NCBI GenBank assembly: GCA_013339895.1
Contig: JABACO010000018.1
Span: 4,631,911-4,695,910, forward strand
Direction: 5' to 3'
Source: Ephydatia muelleri
Lineage: Eukaryota; Porifera; Demospongiae; Spongillida; Spongillidae
DNA length: 64,000 nucleotides
Of this stretch, positions 24,903-57,540 are shown piece by piece. A model generated the notes under the pieces. It was not told the origin of the DNA. It ran no database searches and saw only the letters and a list, made by a program, of their open reading frames with translations. Each line of letters opens with the position of its first letter. Position 1 is the first letter of the stretch. A program made the position numbers and the translations under genes.

Positions 24903-25425
24903 AGGAAGGGTCTATACTATGGTAGTTACACCAAAATTATAGTATGAAATGTGAGTGTGGTGATATTTTTATTAATGATACTTACTGCTTTTATTGGTTA
25001 TGTGCTACCTTCAGGGCAAATGCCTTTTTGGGCTGCCGCAGTTATAACTAATTTATTATCCACAATTCCTTATGTTGGGGATGATATAGTAAGATGGGTA
25101 TGAGGAGGTTTTAGTGGTTCAAATGCAACTTCAAATAGATTTTATAGTCTTCATTATTCATTACCTTTTGTATTAGCAGCACTGGCGATAGTTCATTTAA
25201 TTGCTGTACATGAGGATGACCTCCGGGATCCCTCAATTCAACATCGATATGAACTCTCAAACGATATTACGCTGTTTATCCCTATGGTAACTTTTATTCG
25301 TTGCTCGTTAGCTATCCCATTCTAAGCTAACGGGTCATTATAACCCATGGAATAGGCAGCTGCCTATGGCGTGCCAGCTCGGATGTCCTCCTTAGCTGTC
25401 AGGCATTAAACTTTATACTATAATA
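24903..25425. pseudogene. Nuclear mitochondrial insertion: cob fragment joined to antisense rnl
   Basis: On the plus strand, 24909-25223 reads as cytochrome b if TGA is Trp (TGA at 24945 and 25101): GLYYGSYT, then [49 protein letters not shown] and HLIAVHE. From about 25224 the minus strand reads as large-subunit rRNA: AAAGTTACCATAGGGATAA, CAGCGTAAT and GAGAGTTCATATCGA, the peptidyl-transferase region. The block continues to about 25425. It lies in the intron between exons 5 and 6 of copy C. Being truncated, in mitochondrial code and embedded in nuclear introns, it is a NUMT and not a working gene. Confidence 0.85.
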
Positions 25426-25507
25426 TAACAAGGCCTTTGTAATAATGTCAAGCTACTCCCAACAACTGAAGTACTGTCAATAATTACAAACCATCACAAT
25501 TGTTCAG

Positions 25508-25535
25508 CCCCCCCCCCCCCCCCCCCCCCCCCCCC
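25508..25535 (+). repeat. 28-base poly-C tract
   Basis: An uninterrupted C homopolymer in the copy C intron, shortly after the mitochondrial insertion. Confidence 0.95.
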
Positions 25536-25849
25536 TTTGTTGCGTGACATAATTTATGAACCCTGGTTTTAGCCACTTTCATATGACTGACTTAGTTTAA
25601 ACCTGGCGAGGTCCGCCATTCTAATACAGTCACACTCACCATCTGAAGCCTTTGATGACTATCTAATTTAGTGCTATGTGCAGTCTGTGTGTTTTGTGTA
25701 TGTCCTGTAGCTTTTAGGATAACAGATCAGTTGGCTAGATTTTGACTCTTGTGAATTTTATATATAGCACACCTTTCAATAGCTAATTGCTATATCATCC
25801 AAACAGTAAATGCTAGACTTCCTAATTGCAACATTTCATACCACATCAT

Positions 25850-26020
25850 TTTGTGATGTCTTGCACAAGCACATCACCGATGTTATGTGGTACACTATCC
25901 TGTGGGGTTCAAAATCACCCATTTTCAGGTAGGAGCATTTGCCTTGGTTCAAATTCGACGTGGTCGTGTTGCTATTGATTTGTTCTATTCATTAATTGTT
26001 TTCCTTTTCCGTTAACTGTA
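25850..26020. repeat. Single-arm relic of the 792-bp palindromic element family
   Basis: This follows one arm of the palindrome at 46205-46996: CCTGTGGGGTTCAAAA, TTCAGGTAGGAG, GGTTCAAA and TTGCTATTGATTTGTT occur in the same order and spacing. The second arm is missing. Confidence 0.6.
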
Positions 26021-27828
26021 CTTGTGTTTGTATAGGTGTATGTGCTGTGCTGCATTTAATGTACATAACTATTTGAGCCTTGATCAGTGCTGTACCTCTC
26101 TCTCAATAGATCTACTTTTTAAAGGCATGCATGAATGGTAGCTAGATTGGCTTTAAACATAAAGGATGTCAATATAATTATTTGGATCTTGGAAGTTCAG
26201 TTGCATTGTTCACACTCATTCCATTCAGTTATCTCAATAATTGTGCTGGCAGCCTGCAGAAGAACTAGTGATCGTATATCGTTATGTCGTGCATTGTTAC
26301 ACTGATGATAGTACTATTGTTCACTACAAAGCCAGCTATACTTTGATTGCCATTGTAGTAGCCGTTTCTCAATAAACTCTGGGGGTGGTAGATTATTGCA
26401 GTATGTCAAAAAGGAACAGATCTGTTCACCAAGTGAGTAAAATGTGATCAACATCAATAAGCTACCGTAAACTGCAATTTGCTCGTGTGTGCCAACATTC
26501 TCTGCCAGATGAGTGGGTGGGGGGAGGGGAGTGGGCCTGTTACTAACAAAAAAAAACTCCATTATTAATAGTTGGCTTCCATTAATTAAATATCTTCCAA
26601 TCGGTAACTTAACAATTGCATAATTTGTTGTACATTTGGACATATGTCTTTTATTACCATTAATACACACTGCTATATCACATACTTCCATAGCTATGAG
26701 GGGACGAGGCCAAGCAATAGTGGAACAAGACCAATGCTCACAGGAGAGAGATCAAGCAATGAAGGAGCGAGATCAAGCAATGAAGGAGAGAGATCAAGCA
26801 ATGAAGGAGCGAGATCAAGCAATGAAGGAGCGTGATCAAGCAATGAAGGAGCGAGATCAAGCAATGAGGGAATGAGATCAAGCAATGAGGGAACATAACC
26901 AGACACAAGAAAAACAAATAGAAGTGACAAGAGAACGAGATCGAGCACTGGTGGAGCGAGATCAAGCAATCAAGGCGAGGGATCAAGGAATGACAGAATT
27001 CCATCAAGCCACAAAAGAATGTGATCGAATATTAAAAGAATGGAATAAAACAAAAAGGGAATTAGAACAGCAAAACAGTCCAAACGTAATGCATTCTGGA
27101 TAGTACCACGTCGTCATGTAACAGTGCTGGAGAGATCATTAGGAGATGGAGCATGGGGAAATGTTAGGGAAGGAAAGAGGTCAACAGGTGGCTGTTAAGT
27201 GTGTACATGAGGCTATCATCTCCAAACAAACAATGCAACGAGTGTACCGTGAGATCTGTACCATGTCCCACGTACACCACCCCAATCTTGTTGCTATTTA
27301 TAGCAGCAGTGCTGGATGACCAGGGAGGACCCATGATCATCACTGAACTGTTGGACACCACATTGAGGAAGGCCTATGAGGACAACCTCCTTAGCCCTGA
27401 CCTGTACCTGTGCATGGACATATTTTGTGATGTGGCCTCTGCCCTATGCTACCTCCATGGGCTTGAAGAACCCATCATCCACAGAGATGTCAGCTCAGCC
27501 AATGTCCTTTTAAAGGCAGTGGCAAAAGGTGAATGGAAAGCCAAATTATCGGACTTTGGGTCTATGTCTATACAGCCCCAGAGGCTTATCCAGTCCACCC
27601 ATCTCTCAATGTGAAGCCACCACCACAGACCACCAAGATTGATGTGTACAGTTATGGAATACTGCTGTGTGAGGTCGCATTGAGGGATTGCATAAAACGA
27701 TAGCAAAAGTGCAAGTTAAACATGACTCCCTTCATTCCTTGGTGCTGATGTGCACTGAAAATGATCTTGAGGAACGGCCCACAATGTCTGGTGTTCTTGA
27801 TGAGTTGAATAATGAGTATCCTATATGA

Positions 27829-28560
27829 CTAATTTTGATTTTGATATGAGCATTTCCCCCAATACAGAACAACTATACAGTACTCAAAAAGGGGAACGTC
27901 GATACTATAGAGTGTGTCAAGTCATTGCATCATGTATATTCGCCACCTTTTCAATTTGCATATCTGTGAAATGTCATAGATTAGAGAGATAATCTACGAA
28001 AAATGTGAAGTGCAACTGGCCGGGGGAAGTAGTAGTGCATGCGCATGGGTACGTATATAACTTTTTTTTTTTTTTGACCTGTAAGTGTATTAGTAGTAGC
28101 TGTTAACATATATATATTATATATATAGCCACGAAGGCACATGATTGCAGAACATAGCAACGAAAAGCTCAATTTGGCACGAAGTCAAAAGAGGGTTAAT
28201 TATAGCTGTATGGCTGATCGTGCTTTTCTGCAATAAGGGATGCAAGCCTCTTATATAACTGGTACAGTGTAATTGAACATTTGTCTTGCAAATTACAAGC
28301 AAATTCATTGCAAAATTACATGTAGCACGCTTGATCTTGCGATGACTTGACCTACAGTTTTGTTCAAAACAGATTTTTCACATGCTGGAACCAGAGGTTT
28401 CTCTGGCAAGGTTTAACGGGGGCCGGGCGCGACATCAATATTTTTTTTTTTATTTACTTGTATTGTATGTATTGATGTCTTGTATCTTGTATTCAATTAT
28501 CATTTTTATTTTTTTCATAACTAGGTGAGGTCTGGGCACGACGTAAAATGAGTATGCGGC
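27829..28560. other. Spacer upstream of DHX16
   Basis: About 0.7 kb between copy C and the DHX16 start, with T-runs near 28063 and 28441 and an AT-alternating stretch near 28108. A short upstream ORF begins with ATG at 28548 and ends with TAA at 28566-28568, overlapping the DHX16 start codon out of frame. The DHX16 promoter and 5' UTR should lie here. Confidence 0.45.
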
Positions 28561-48145
<19,585 letters not shown>

Positions 48146-49954
48146 TGGCACTACTGTCACATTAATTGTTCTGTCTTGTATTGCTGTTGTGTTTTAATGA
48201 GGCATTTATGTTTTGTTTTGTGAAGGGATGTGCGTGTAAATACATACAGTATATTTGCATTTTGACAAGTGCTTGAATGGAGGTTTTCTACATTACTACA
48301 GAAATACAGCACTATCATACATGTATCTCTTATTGTTGCAGTGTGTCTGTTTTCTATTGGGAGGCTCACAAGCTGAGGCCAACCTTACCTCACGCTCATT
48401 CTCTCTCACGACAGGGATGTAGCCTGGCTACTCGGGTTCCTTTTGTCTAACGACCCACATGGGGCAAGATGACTGAGACATGTTTTGCACCATTTTGATT
48501 AAAAAATAGTATTTAGAGAAGGTGGCACAACAATTTTTGAAGACCAAATGTTGGCACATCAAATTGGAAGATCCTGTTCGATTAATAGGACTGGATCAGG
48601 AAAATAGCGTTGAGCTTCTATCATATCACAGTGGTGTCTCAAGATACACTGTCTATTCAAGTAGCCTAATTAAGTAAAGTCTTATAATTACGTGCTTGTG
48701 TGTCAGAAAATTTCGTTTTCTTTTCCATCTCATCTCAATTTTAGTCTTCATTGTGTCTTATTGTTGCCTTATATGATGTATGTATTGTATGCTGTCTGGT
48801 GTTTATATTGTGTATTGTATGATTTGTATTAAAGCAAATCCATCTTCCTATATGCTCTAAGGTACAAATGTATGTAACTGAACAGTGCAATTACATGCAG
48901 ACAGACACTCTACTAATTACGTACAGAATTAGTTGACCAAGTACAAGAGAGAAAGGCATTTGGCACATCAAAGGGATACCCAAATGGCTGCACAGGTATA
49001 TTTTGGCCTTGATTGCACGGGCAGTTTTTGAGCCACACAATTGATAGCTTGATGATCATGAGCTTCTTGATTCAAATCACCATAAACCTCAATAATTAGA
49101 GGAACGCATATATAACAACTCTTTCTCTGCACTATATATGTGTACCTTGACATCATGATTTGTCAGAGAGACTAGTTGGGTAACACTAATGCATAACAAC
49201 TCTTTCTCTGCACTATATATGTGTACATATGACCATGACATTATGATTTGTCAGAGAGACTAGTTTGGTAACACTAATACATAACAACTGATTCTCTGCA
49301 CTATGTGTACAAAAGTGTTCTCAACCAGCCTTATATTTTCCCTGTAGACAATTTGTAGATGCATATTGCATGTGTGTGGTTCTAATGCCATGCATTTGCG
49401 TTGATAGAGAATAATTTTCTAGCACAGTATTTTTAGTGTCACCACATTACCTAAATTCATCAACGAGGGCAGAGTTCATGTACATGTTCCCTGAATTAAA
49501 CCAAGCCACCATGATCCAAGCAAACAATGCATGAGCATTTCATTGGGCTACTCTTTGGAGGGAAGAGCTCATGCCTGGGGCCAACAGAGTAAATTCTAAT
49601 GTAATTGTATTTATGTCAGTGCACGTAGGAGAATCAGATAACATCATAATCCTACATAATACATGCTCTAGAGATTTCTTAAGCAGATGGAATGACATAT
49701 GCTCCATTTTACCTAAAAGGATATTTTGGCATGGGCTGGTGGACATTATAGATTGGATGAGCAACATGTCTTCAGGCTGGAACCGCTGATTATTATAAAT
49801 TATATGTATACATACTATTATTATGTGGCCCACATGTTAAGCCTTTGTGCAGTCCACCACCATCCAAACTGCTAGCCAGTATTTATTACTGCATAATGTA
49901 CTATATTTAATTATGCACAATATTGATGAAAAAAAACACATGTATTATAATTAT
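48146..49954. other. 3' flank of DHX16 and spacer
   Basis: No exon is recognised. An ATTAAA-type signal near 48830 could serve DHX16 polyadenylation, but this is not certain. A tandem triplication lies at 49110-49315. Confidence 0.4.
49110..49315 (+). repeat. Tandem repeat, unit about 80-88 bp, 2.4 copies
   Basis: Units start CATAACAACT.TTTCTCTGCA and contain TTGTCAGAGAGACTAGTT and GGTAACACTAAT. The third is truncated. Confidence 0.85.
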
Positions 49955-50138
49955 CACTGCGCCACAGCATTTAGTATGCAGGGTTGTGCAGAGTCTGCAT
50001 ACTAACCATATGCAGATGAGTATCATTGAAGTGTTCATATGCAGACGTCTGCATATGAACACTTCAATGATACTCATCTGCATATGGTTGGTATGCAGAC
50101 TCTGCACAGCTCTGCATACTAAATGCTGTGGCGCAGTG
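49955..50138. mobile_element. 184-bp near-perfect palindrome with CACTG ends
   Basis: The ends are CACTGCGCCACAGCATTTAG and the exact reverse complement. The arms are about 92 bp with only a few mismatches, and the centre is AGACGTCT near 50047. The flanks read ...TAT and TAT..., a possible 3-bp target duplication. The CACTG termini and 3-bp duplication recall CACTA-type elements. It lies between the 3' ends of DHX16 and gene D. Confidence 0.85.
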
Positions 50139-50195
50139 TATAGATGAATACCTATATAAACTAGCTGAACAATGTACTAAGAAATGGCATCTAAT

Positions 50196-53100
50196 TTAAT
50201 CAATCAGAACAGTACGTAGGTCCATTAATTGTTCCATAATTCTAGACATGGTAGGTCGTCGTTCAGGCTCATTTTCAGTGCATGTTAGCACCACGGGATG
50301 AAGGAAGGGATACTTGGCAATCACTTTTGCTTTCATTTCATGGAGAGTATCAGGATTGGGAAGCTCCCTCAAAGCGACCTCACACAGCAGTATTCCATAA
50401 CTGTAAACATCAATCTTGGTGGTCTGTGGTGGTGGCTTGACATTGAGAGATGGGTGGACTGGATAGGCCTCTGGGGCTGTATAGACAATGGCACCTTCCC
50501 CCATAGTGGAGGCTTCCTTGGCCCAATTGGCAGACCCAAAGTCCGATAATTTGGCTTTCCATTCACCTTTTGCCACTGCCTTTAAAAGGACATTGGCTGA
50601 GCTGACATCTCTGTGGATGATGGGTTCTTCAAGCCCATGGAGGTAGCATAGGGCAGAGGCCACATCACGAAATATGTCCATGCACACGACCAGCTGGCTA
50701 AGGAGGTTGTCCTCATAGGCCTTCCTCAATGTGGTGTCCAACAGTTCAGTGATGATCATGGGTCCCCCCTGGTCATCCAGCACTGCTGCTATAAATAGCA
50801 CAAGATTGGGGTGGTGTACTTGGGACATAGTACAGATCTCACGGTACACTCGTTGCATTGTCTGTTTGGAGAAGATAGCCTCATGTACACACTTAATAGC
50901 CACCTGTTGACCTCTGAACTTTCCTTTTCTAACATTTCCCCATGCTCCATCTCCTAATGATCTCTCCAGCACTGTTACATGACGACGTGGTACTATCCAG
51001 AATGCATTACGTTTGGAGTATTCTTGTTTTAGAATTTCTAATCCCTTCTTGGTTTTATCCCATTCTTTCAATATTCGATTGCATTCTTTTGTGGCTTGAT
51101 CTCTCTCCTTGATTGCCTGCTCTTGTTCCTTGAGCTTTGAGTCGTGTTCCATCACTTTTTGAATTTGCACCTTCTTTGCTTGATCTCTTTCCTTTGCTGC
51201 CTGATTTCGCTCTTTCCTAGCTTGATCTCTCCCCCATATTGCCTCATCTCGCTCCTTCATTGCTTGATCTCGCTCCTTTATTGCTTGATCCTGCCTCATT
51301 GTTGCTTGATCTCGCTCCTTCATTGCTTGATCCTGCCTCAATGTTGCTTGATCTCGTTCCTTCATTGCTTGATCCTGCCTCAATGTTGCTTGATCTCGTT
51401 CTTTCATTGCTTGATCCTGCCTCAATGTTGCTTGATCTCGTTCCTTCATTGCTTGATCTCGCTCTTTCACTGCTTGGTCTCGCTCATTCATCATCTGAAT
51501 TTGCTCTCTCCTTGCCTGGTCACGTTCCTTCATTGTTTGATCTCGTTCCTGTGAAACTTGCTCTCGCTCCTTCATTGCTTGATCTCGTTCCATGACTGCT
51601 TGATTGTGTTCCTCCATTACCTGACTTTGTGTTACTTCATTATGATATTGGTCAATGCTCTCTTCTTGGGAATGATCTTCTAGTGTTTCAATAGTTTTTT
51701 CTGCCTTCCAATGTGTCCTTTGTTCATTTATAGCTATGGAAGTACACACACATGCAATGAGTACAGAAGATGTGTATAATGAAAACAACATGTATACAAT
51801 CCTGCAAAGATATTTAATTAATGGAAGCCCACTATTTATATGTTTACTTAAAATAATGCACAATAACATGTGTAAAATTATAAACAGCAAATTCATAACT
51901 GTACATGCTAATTGTATGTTGCTGAAATGTTTAGTTGAAATCCAAATAAAACGTAACATATTTTTGCATGTTCTCAGCTTTAAAAAATGTGTGCCTCACA
52001 AAAGTCTCAAATAGCCAGTTGGTTTATTAAATTTATAAAATTGCAATGATGAAAGCAATAGTAAATTCCATTGGTGTATCCAAAAGTCAGCAACTCTTGT
52101 ATGAGTATGCAGTTGCAGTTATCTGATGTAACACATAGGATAGCAGTTTGATTAACAAAAATGTTGATGTCAAGTGTGAAGTATGTTATCAAAACTTAAT
52201 ATTCTGTACATACACACAACTTACAATTAATCAGAGCTTTGCTACTTGCCATAAACCTTTGGTCAGGCACCAACTGTTCTAACAGGCAGAAGTATCCCTT
52301 GTTTGGTGGACAGTCAAAATAACGCACATGTACTCCATTGCGTAACCACACACCATCAGTACATCCAGCCACTGGTGTTTCCTACAAGGTCAAACACATT
52401 CATATGGTACGCAAACTGAAGGTCAGTAACAAACAGTATTCATATGACAAATCAGTTTTTTTGTGCTGGCTCTGCATGATGTAGGAACCAAAAAAATCAT
52501 TAAAAATAACTAACATAATGAGATGTCAAACCAGCAATAAAGGGACTTAATAACCAAGTTCAATATACAGACCTCTACAACAAACTGCTGAGTTAAATGA
52601 CTGCACATTTCCCTCTTTCCCTCCCCCACCCCACTAACGAAAGAATTAAGCCCTGATTTTGTATTTCTTTCCCAACCCTACTCTTGGATCAGATTGGGAA
52701 GTGTAGAATATGTTACATTGGCTAGGAGATTAATTAATTATTGCATACAAGGTCACACTAACCAGTTCCATTCCAGCTACATATCCATGTACTTGTGGCA
52801 TTGTCCCAATCCATCTAATGGTTCCATACATTGGAGGATTGCTGTTAGAAATGACAACAGCAGATCCAATTCCTACATGATGTGGAGTAGCCCAGTCACC
52901 TTGAGCTGGTACAACAACTGATGGTTGATGACTGCCAATCTCTGGTACAGAATCTTGGGGTGATGCTGCCTTTTCATTTTGAAACTTTAATTCTGTTTTT
53001 TTTCTTTCATCATTATCCACTCCAACCTCCTTATGGACATCTTTTGTACCTACCATGCTTTTAGTTTTAGTTTCAGTAGTGTCAGAATCATTTATTTGCA

Positions 53101-56100
53101 CATCTAGTTCCACCATTGTTTGTGGAATAAACACCCTGCCGTGATCAGGACTAGCTCCAAACTGAGGTCTCCCTTTCAAGACAATAATAGGCTCTATCTG
53201 GTCGTACCTGACACGAACATCCTGGCCATAAAACAAACAAACAACCCATGAAGACATTCATACATACGAAACACCACTTCACCCCCAACATCACAACAAA
53301 CTCTACCCTTAACTCAATTTCTCAAAGATAAATTGTATTTGCTCATCGAGTTGGACAATTGACTGTGGAGTATATACCTTGCTACAACAACTTAGAACTG
53401 AGATTTCCCTCTCAGGGCTAATAAGAACTGGTATCCTACTTACTGGGGAGTACTAAAAAAACTGTGAACAAATAAGAAAATGCATGTGGGATTAAAACAT
53501 GGAGAGCAATACACACACAGTTAGAGGGCCCTCGATTATTTTCAACTGCTGTTCAATATTAGTTTCTCTTGCTATCTCTGGTCCAAGGTGTTGTGCCAAT
53601 GCTGCCTTTTCTTTACAGCTGCTGTTTTCTTACCTCATCATCCGCTCCAGCCACCTTATGAATATCTTTTGTACCTGATGCACTTTTCCCATGTCACATT
53701 TGCTCACCTAGTTCAACCATAGTTTGCTGAACAAATACCCAGCCATGATCACGACCAACTACAAACTGAGGTCTTCCTTTCAGGGCTATTATAGTCATAG
53801 ATGTATTTATTTCATTTGTTTTGATCAGTGGTCGACAGTTATATGATATTCTAATCTAGTGCTAACCCGGACCAGGATAAGAATGTTTTAAATAATGCAC
53901 GCATAAGGACAATTGGAAGTCGAAGAACTGCATTTAGGTGCTTGCCCTTTCACAGAAACTATTCACATATCTAAGCAGAAGAATGATAGGGCAGTTGCTT
54001 CCAATGTACTGTACATGTAGCTTAACCCGAAATGAGAAGTTAACACATGCAATGGGACCTGCTATATACAAATAGTAATGAGTGCAGACATATTCCATAT
54101 ACCTGTACATGTATAAATAAAAGTAAAATGCAAAGCTTGAATTCAGTAATGATGAAAACGATGTACAAACATTCTTGAAAAAAAACTTACTGTTTCTACA
54201 CCATATACTGGTATCTTCTTCTTTGGGTCATCACTTTCTAGTGGAAGCTCTCCTGCCCACCTGACTGTCCCTTTTACTTTCTTCCCATCCTTTGTCATAA
54301 CAGACACTCTTGATCCATAACACAATTGTTTTGTGTCAACATCAGCTCTATTGATCTCCATATTTGGTGATGCTGATTCTTTGTTAATTCTCTTTGCAGG
54401 GATGGGACCATTATTGCTATCCTTTTGCATTCCTTCTGCAACAATATCCCTTTTCGGTTGACGGTACTCCAGCTTCAACCAATTTGGTTGATTGGCTACT
54501 GAAGCCAGTGACAAAAATAGTCCATTGCAGTCTGGACAGGAGAAGTATCTGATTTTATTAAATACTCCACCAGAGGTACCACAACCATAATATCTGGAGT
54601 CCTGTGGGAAGATATTCATCACATATGATGGGGTTGATATTGGCTCTTAAATTAGCTATGAAGCCAAAGGTTTCTCTGCATCATTCACAAGTGCGATCAT
54701 GCTACAGACGTGCTACTGTTTTATTTAACAGTCTGCAATGAAGGCCAGACATATTGAAAGACCTTGGAGGACCAACATAATGTGCTGTAATTGAATACAA
54801 TAATCAACTGTCTTTTGGTGCGACCTATAAGATGTTATAAGTGGCAAGCTTATTGATGGCCAATTATTACTGACCCCCAGATGCCCCTACAAGCTTTCAA
54901 GACTGCACAACAATATGGCTAGCTGTTGTTGAGGTATATATAAACAGAAGTTTGGCTGTGCCTATCTTCACCCAAGTTCAAATGAACTTACACAGCAAGT
55001 TTGTCTCATCAAACTCAGCTGGGATCTCACAAAAGGCAGAATGGAAACTTCATTGCACACAATGGTGTGCACAGGTACTCCCGGCTGATTCACTGGACAT
55101 TAACCCCTTACAACTTCAGGACTATTATCAGGCAGACCTTAAAAAGTAAAATTGAAATTTCCTGATTGGTTATCACTAAAACGAGCAACCTATACGTATA
55201 CCTGTCTGTAGTCCTCATACATGCAGTACTCATTATACATAACATACATGCATGAATATATTTTATGTACTAATGCATTAAATGGCCTGGGTTATATGTA
55301 ATCATATGCAGTGTGTCCCACAATCAAAGAAAATTCCTTTGTCCGGCTTGCTATTTAAATTCAGTTATTAAATTATGTTTTAATTACTTGGTAAAAACTT
55401 AAAACAAAAGAAATTACTTCATGAATAGTAATTAAAGTAAAAGTTAATAATCATACAACATAATATACAATTATTGAATATCCTGCTTGCTAAGTTGTAT
55501 TCAATTAATATGTTCATAAATGTAAATTCAATAATTAGTAGGAACATGACTCTACTCTAACGGAAAGTGTCATTTAACTGACCAAGGTGCATACCACGCT
55601 TATGCAAATACTCAACTCACAGTTATTTCCACTCCAAACATTATCCCGGGATGATCTCCAGTCAAGGTTCCAATATAGTGGACGACAGCAGTAGAACAAC
55701 ACTTTATGCCATCTTTTATCACACGTATGTAGACCTCATCACCTTTCTTCACATCACCACCCCAGTCCAGCCAGCCAGGAGTTGCAAAAACAGAAATACG
55801 CTCCTGAGCTGTTGCGATTGCTTTGAGAAGGTTATACTGCACACTAATGAAAAGTGGTGCAATGTTTTCACATTCTGTGTGAAATTCAAATGCTGCATTT
55901 TCGTTTCCATTGATTCGTAACAAGTCTCCTTTCCGAATGAGCAGTTCCCCTCTTGAAATCTCAATCTCAGCCTTCTTGGTGTACACACCAGGAATAGACC
56001 AAGAAACAGTTTCCATTTTTCGATCCCTCAGAAGTATATAATTGCCTTGTTCACCTTTTAATTAAAGAAACAAAGTACTATTAGTACAAGAGGATCCCAT

Positions 56101-56193
56101 GGTTGTCATCCCTTCCCTTACACTCTTAACTACACTAATGACATCATCTGTTAAAGGTAAGGCAAGTACTCAAGAAGTGTTACGTGCTGACAT
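50196..56193 (-). CDS. Gene D: second CYLD-like CAP-Gly / coiled-coil / TKL kinase fusion protein
   Basis: Model, 5' to 3' on the minus strand: 56193-56184 (ATGTCAGCAC), 56054-55621, 54601-54191, 53221-52763, 52381-52225 and 51733-50196. GT-AG junctions and phases equal those of gene A; the total is 3,009 nt, or 1,002 residues. CAP-Gly1 spans exons 2-3. Half of CAP-Gly2 (KGTVRWAGELP) ends exon 3. CAP-Gly3 spans exons 4-5 (YGTIRWIG, GCTDG, RYFDCPPNKGYF). The last exon has a longer coiled coil than gene A, with alternating RDQAMKE and RDQATLRQ heptads at about 500-730, then a kinase at about 736-1000 with GDGAWG, VAIK, HRDVSSAN, DFG and APE, so it should be active. Exon 4 is shorter than in gene A (153 against 213 codons). 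The upstream start is tentative; the rest is well supported. Confidence 0.8.
53520..53810 (-). pseudogene. Remnant of a second exon 4 in gene D intron 3
   Basis: On the minus strand from about 53795, the frame reads ALKGRPQFVVGRDHGWVF, then QQTMVELGE, followed by a stop and later KDIHK. This is a decayed copy of the exon at 53221-52763, interrupted by a stop near 53700. A shorter echo lies near 53395-53435. Confidence 0.65.
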
Positions 56194-57477
56194 GTTGATG
56201 TCCCTCGCCACGAAATTCTAGATACCCGCCCCTAATCTCCCCCAAATTCCTATCAGTAGTGATCTCATGGTCAGGTGGCAGGGATTGGGGAGGGGGTTCC
56301 AGTGACCACAGGTACAACAATGCACTTGAAACGGATCAAATCACCATGTATATGAGATCTGGCAAATGTGTAGGTGCCTCCAGCTATCAGCATCTGTACA
56401 GACAAAAGCATTGCATCTTCTTTCTTTCTTCCAGGGCAAAAGATGTGTACAGACAGTCTACATGTAAAGGCAATTAAGTAGGGCCATGCATTGGACTAGA
56501 CTTGGCTTCCAATTCTACAGCTCACCATTGTCAGAATGTTGTGTGCAAAAGGAAAGGAGTTACTCACAGTAGGTAGCATACATGTCGTAACCACAGCAAA
56601 GTAGACACATGAGTAAGTACAGTGGCAGTGAGTACTCTGGCTACCACTACAGAGCTACATTTGCATGTTCGACCTTCGCAGTGTACCTGGTTTGAAGCAG
56701 CATAGCAATGTTGAGGTGGACCAGCAGCAGATGGAAGCCACATTGTAAATGTCACCCAGTTTGTAATAACTGACTTCTGTCACTAAATCTTACAACACAC
56801 AACTTTGTCAAACACCCAATACTATAAATTTGATTTGATGTGGTTTCCAGCAGCATTACATAAAGAAACAGAAAATAAATTAAACACACAAAAATATTCT
56901 GAACTGCAGCTAAGCATACATATATGCATTTATACATTTTGCACTAGGATTTAAGTCGTTAGCAAAAACTGAAACGTACAGTAGGTAACATACTGAGGTA
57001 AAGAATCCAATTCAGTGAAAACATTGGATCGAAAAGCATGATGAGCGAGAGATCTAGATCTCAAGCTGATCATGGGCATAAGGTTGTGTATAATGGCATG
57101 GGCTGGCCTTCAACAGAAAACACTCAGCAATATGTACATCTGAATAAATGTTTCAATTTTAAAAAAGCTCTATGTTATTTGATATCAGACTGTGAGCTTC
57201 CTAACTTATGGAGACACTTGTGTCTGTCTACCCAATGCATCTTGCAGTCACCATAGCATTACAATGTAATGGAACCCACTACTACTATAAACATACCACC
57301 AATGATACAAACCAGCAGATCCTCCAAGTAGATGCCAAGAACCACAATAGTACAGCACAGTCTGCATTTATAACTATTTAAGATAATACATAAAAGGAAG
57401 ACCAAAAGGCTGCCTGGGGCCCAGAGCTACATAAGGCTCTTTACTACTCCAGACATTTAAAAAACCTATTCTATCAT

Positions 57478-57538
<61 letters not shown>
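57478..57538 (+). repeat. (CA)n microsatellite
   Basis: About 60 bp of uninterrupted CA. Confidence 0.97.

Positions 57539-57540
<2 letters not shown>

Larger units (their letters stand above)
19879..27828 (+). pseudogene. Copy C: pseudogene of the CAP-Gly / coiled-coil / kinase gene
   Basis: Pieces in gene A order: mini-exon ATGACAG (19879-19885), second half of exon 3 (20281-20466), exon 4 (23270-23912), exon 5 (24370-24528) and the coiled-coil/kinase exon (26694-27828). Splice sites are largely kept. Damage: exon 2 and the first half of exon 3 (CAP-Gly1) are gone. Exon 4 has a TAA at 23288-23290, a frameshift near 23640 and an insertion near 23850. Exon 5 has an insertion after GGATATAC. 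The kinase exon has a TGA in the heptads (26873-26875), indels near 27085, 27175 and 27290, a deletion of about 45 bp just after DFG (near 27563) and another near 27690. No full product is possible. An expressed fragment cannot be excluded. Confidence 0.85.

Noticed and set aside
24903-25425. Possible functional cytochrome b gene or contaminating mitochondrial contig
   Set aside because: It is truncated, joined to antisense rRNA and flanked on both sides by intron sequence of copy C, so it is a nuclear insertion.
26636-27614. Copy C kinase exon as a working gene
   Set aside because: A stop in the heptads, several indels and loss of the activation segment after DFG break the frame.
51144-51595. 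Plus-strand Leu/Ser-rich frames of 118-136 residues that look like membrane repeats
   Set aside because: They are the antisense shadow of the heptad repeats of gene D. The same occurs opposite genes A and C at 13426-13797 and 26694-27007.
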